In this document: in pieces, positions 6,370 through 7,503 of the stretch
How positions within the stretch are numbered: position 1 is the first letter of the stretch
Layout of the letters: each line of letters begins with the position of its first letter
From: Chloroflexota bacterium
GTDB taxonomy: Bacteria; Chloroflexota; Limnocylindria; Limnocylindrales; CSP1-4
Assembly (NCBI GenBank): GCA_021801545.1
Contig: JAJYXX010000185.1
Coordinates: 1 to 7,503, forward strand
Length of the DNA: 7,503 nt
Direction of reading: 5' to 3'
Notes under the pieces: model-generated
Databases searched by the model: none
What the model was told of the DNA's origin: nothing
What the model saw: the letters and a program-made list of their open reading frames with translations, nothing else
Position numbers and translations under genes: made by a program

Positions 6370-7373
6370 GCCGCTCGGGAGCGCTCCCCGCGCCCGACGC
6401 CGCGCCACCGGCGCTCCCGGTGGACCCGGACCGCGCCCGGCTCGGGCGGGCGATCGAGGACTACCTTGCCTATCTGCGCGTCGAGCGGGGTCTCGCGCCC
6501 GCCACGATCGCAGCGTATCGCGGCGATCTGCGGGACTTTGCCGCCGAGGCGGGCCGGGGCTGGGACAGCTCGCCCGAGCTGGCCCAGCGCTACCTGGAGG
6601 TCCGCTCGCGCCGGGGGCCGGCCGTCCGGGGCGCACCGCGCAGCGCGCCGCTGCGCCCGACGAGCCTGCGTCGCCGGGCGGCAGCGATCCGGGGCTTCTA
6701 CCGCTTTGCGTTCGGCGAAGGACTGATCGCGGTCGACGTGGCCAGCCACCTCGACCTGCCCCGCCAGCCGCGGCTCCTGCCCGAGACGCTGAGCGTCGAG
6801 GAGGTCGAGCGACTGCTCGAGGCGGCAGGCGGCGGCGCCGGGCCGCTGACGCCGCGCCAGATCCGCGACCGGGCGCTCGTCGAGCTGCTCTACGCCGCCG
6901 GGCTCCGGGTCAGCGAGGCGCTCCATCTCGACCGCGAGGACCTCTCGCTCGACGGCGGGTTCGTCCGGGTGATCGGCAAGGGTGACCGGGAGCGGCTCGT
7001 CCCGGTCGGCGAGATCGCGCTCGGCTGGCTGGAGCGCTACCTCGTCGAGGTGCGACCCGCCTGGCTCGCGATCGCGCACGTTGCGCCGGCCCGTGGCGGG
7101 CCCCTCTTCCTGACCGAGCGCGGTCGGCGGTACGCGCGCCAGCAGGCATGGGCCGCCGTGCGACGGGCGGCGGCGGCGGCCGGCCTGCGTGTCCAGGTGA
7201 GCCCCCACGCGCTTCGCCATTCGTTCGCGACGCATCTGCTCGAGGGGGGCGCCGACCTGCGGATCGTCCAGGAGCTGCTCGGACATGCGAGCATCAGCAC
7301 GACACAGCTCTACACCCACCTCACCGGCGAGCGGATCAAGGAGGTCTACGCCCGGGCGCATCCACGGGCCTAG
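6366..7373 (+). CDS. Xer-type tyrosine recombinase (XerC/XerD family)
   Basis: This is an integrase of the phage lambda family, most like the XerC/XerD/XerA enzymes that resolve chromosome dimers at dif during division. The N-terminal SAM-like core-binding domain spans about 25-128 (AIEDYLAYLRVERGLAPATI onward) and the catalytic domain about 140-330. The full catalytic set is visible: Arg181 (AAGLRVSEAL), Lys205 (GKGDRERLVP), His281 and Arg284 (SPHALRHSFATHLL), His307 (LLGHASISTTQ) and nucleophile Tyr316 (LYTHL). At 335 residues it exceeds the usual 295-310 because of a Pro/Ala-rich N-terminal lead of about 22 residues and an Arg/Pro-rich insertion at 81-100. The ATG overlaps the recN stop (ATGA), implying coupled translation. 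Nothing nearby suggests a mobile element: no att-like repeats and no cargo, and the neighbours are core genes. XerC versus XerD cannot be decided here, so I give no symbol. Confidence 0.9.
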   Translation: MSRSGALPAPDAAPPALPVDPDRARLGRAIEDYLAYLRVERGLAPATIAAYRGDLRDFAAEAGRGWDSSPELAQRYLEVRSRRGPAVRGAPRSAPLRPTSLRRRAAAIRGFYRFAFGEGLIAVDVASHLDLPRQPRLLPETLSVEEVERLLEAAGGGAGPLTPRQIRDRALVELLYAAGLRVSEALHLDREDLSLDGGFVRVIGKGDRERLVPVGEIALGWLERYLVEVRPAWLAIAHVAPARGGPLFLTERGRRYARQQAWAAVRRAAAAAGLRVQVSPHALRHSFATHLLEGGADLRIVQELLGHASISTTQLYTHLTGERIKEVYARAHPRA

Positions 7374-7377
7374 GCCG

Positions 7378-7385
7378 AAGGGAGG
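7378..7385 (+). promoter_or_regulatory. Ribosome binding site of the downstream gene
   Basis: AAGGGAGG lies 8 nt before the ATG at 7394 and is the strongest Shine-Dalgarno sequence in the window. It supports a real gene starting there and running off the edge. Confidence 0.75.
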
Positions 7386-7393
7386 ATCGCGAG

Positions 7394-7503
7394 ATGGCCT
7401 ACGTCGATTCGCTCCTGGCGACCGGCGAGCAGATCGTCCGGCGCGAGCGACAGCACTGGTTCGTCCTCGTCAGCCACGCCCGCTGGGGGATTCTCGGGAT
7501 CCT
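7394..7503 (+). CDS. Probable bacterial PH-domain membrane protein, N-terminal fragment
   Basis: Only the first 36 codons are present: MAYVDSLLATGEQIVRRER then QHWFVLVSHARWGILGI, still open at the window edge. The pattern 'short lead, GE-x-I, basic stretch, HW' followed by the start of a hydrophobic segment resembles the opening of bacterial PH-domain (YdbS-like, bPH2) membrane proteins, in which an amphipathic start precedes one or two transmembrane helices and a PH domain. The domain itself lies outside the window, so the call is by resemblance only. A strong ribosome binding site and a 20-bp gap after the recombinase stop suggest it belongs to the same transcription unit. The function of such proteins is mostly unknown. 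Confidence 0.55.
   Translation, partial: MAYVDSLLATGEQIVRRERQHWFVLVSHARWGILGI

Noticed and set aside
4507..6636. Long minus-strand open frame (709 codons) opposite nadK, recN and xer
   Set aside because: Low-complexity charged translation with no recognisable domain; the plus-strand genes here have complete motif sets.
6366..7373. Integrase of a mobile element
   Set aside because: No flanking direct repeats, tRNA attachment site or cargo genes. Neighbours are core genes in a tight operon and the sequence is Xer-like.
1..7503. CRISPR arrays, tandem repeats, insertion sequences, tRNA or rRNA genes, or a novel defence system
   Set aside because: None seen on either strand. Recurrent short strings such as CTCGTCGAG reflect codon bias (Leu-Val-Glu), not repeats.

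Overview
The window is very GC-rich (roughly 70% by eye) and gene-dense. It carries a bacterial housekeeping block read left to right: end of a probable xseA, then xseB, dxs, tlyA, nadK, recN, a Xer-type tyrosine recombinase, and the first codons of a probable PH-domain membrane protein. The neighbourhood xseA-xseB-dxs-tlyA-nadK-recN resembles the conserved clusters of Gram-positive bacteria and their relatives. Together with the base composition, GTG starts and the recN-xer linkage, it suggests a high-GC Chloroflexota (for example the Limnocylindria/Ellin6529 group) or, less likely, an Actinomycetota. This taxonomic call is inference; no rRNA or other marker gene is present.

Layout. Positions 3-77 are the last codons of a probable exonuclease VII large subunit, overlapping xseB (67-369). 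From 370 to 822 there is no intact gene. This stretch is not empty: its minus strand (426-706) holds a decayed OsmC-family gene with a clear central motif block and a clear C-terminal block in another reading frame, joined after loss of the region between them. The dxs gene follows, with its start best placed at the GTG at 823 and not at any upstream ATG. An 81-bp gap with two overlapping GC-rich stem-loops separates dxs from tlyA (2896). From tlyA the genes are tightly packed: tlyA/nadK overlap by 4 bp (GTGA), nadK/recN are 49 bp apart, recN/xer overlap by 4 bp (ATGA), and the PH-domain gene starts 20 bp after xer.

How the genes work together. Exonuclease VII, RecN and the Xer recombinase act on DNA breaks and chromosome dimers. 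Dxs starts the MEP isoprenoid pathway, NadK makes NADP(H), and TlyA methylates rRNA. They form a co-transcribed housekeeping set, not a single pathway. I see no CRISPR array, insertion sequence, tRNA, rRNA, prophage or defence system. The window looks ordinary; the most informative unexpected item is the OsmC remnant hidden upstream of dxs.
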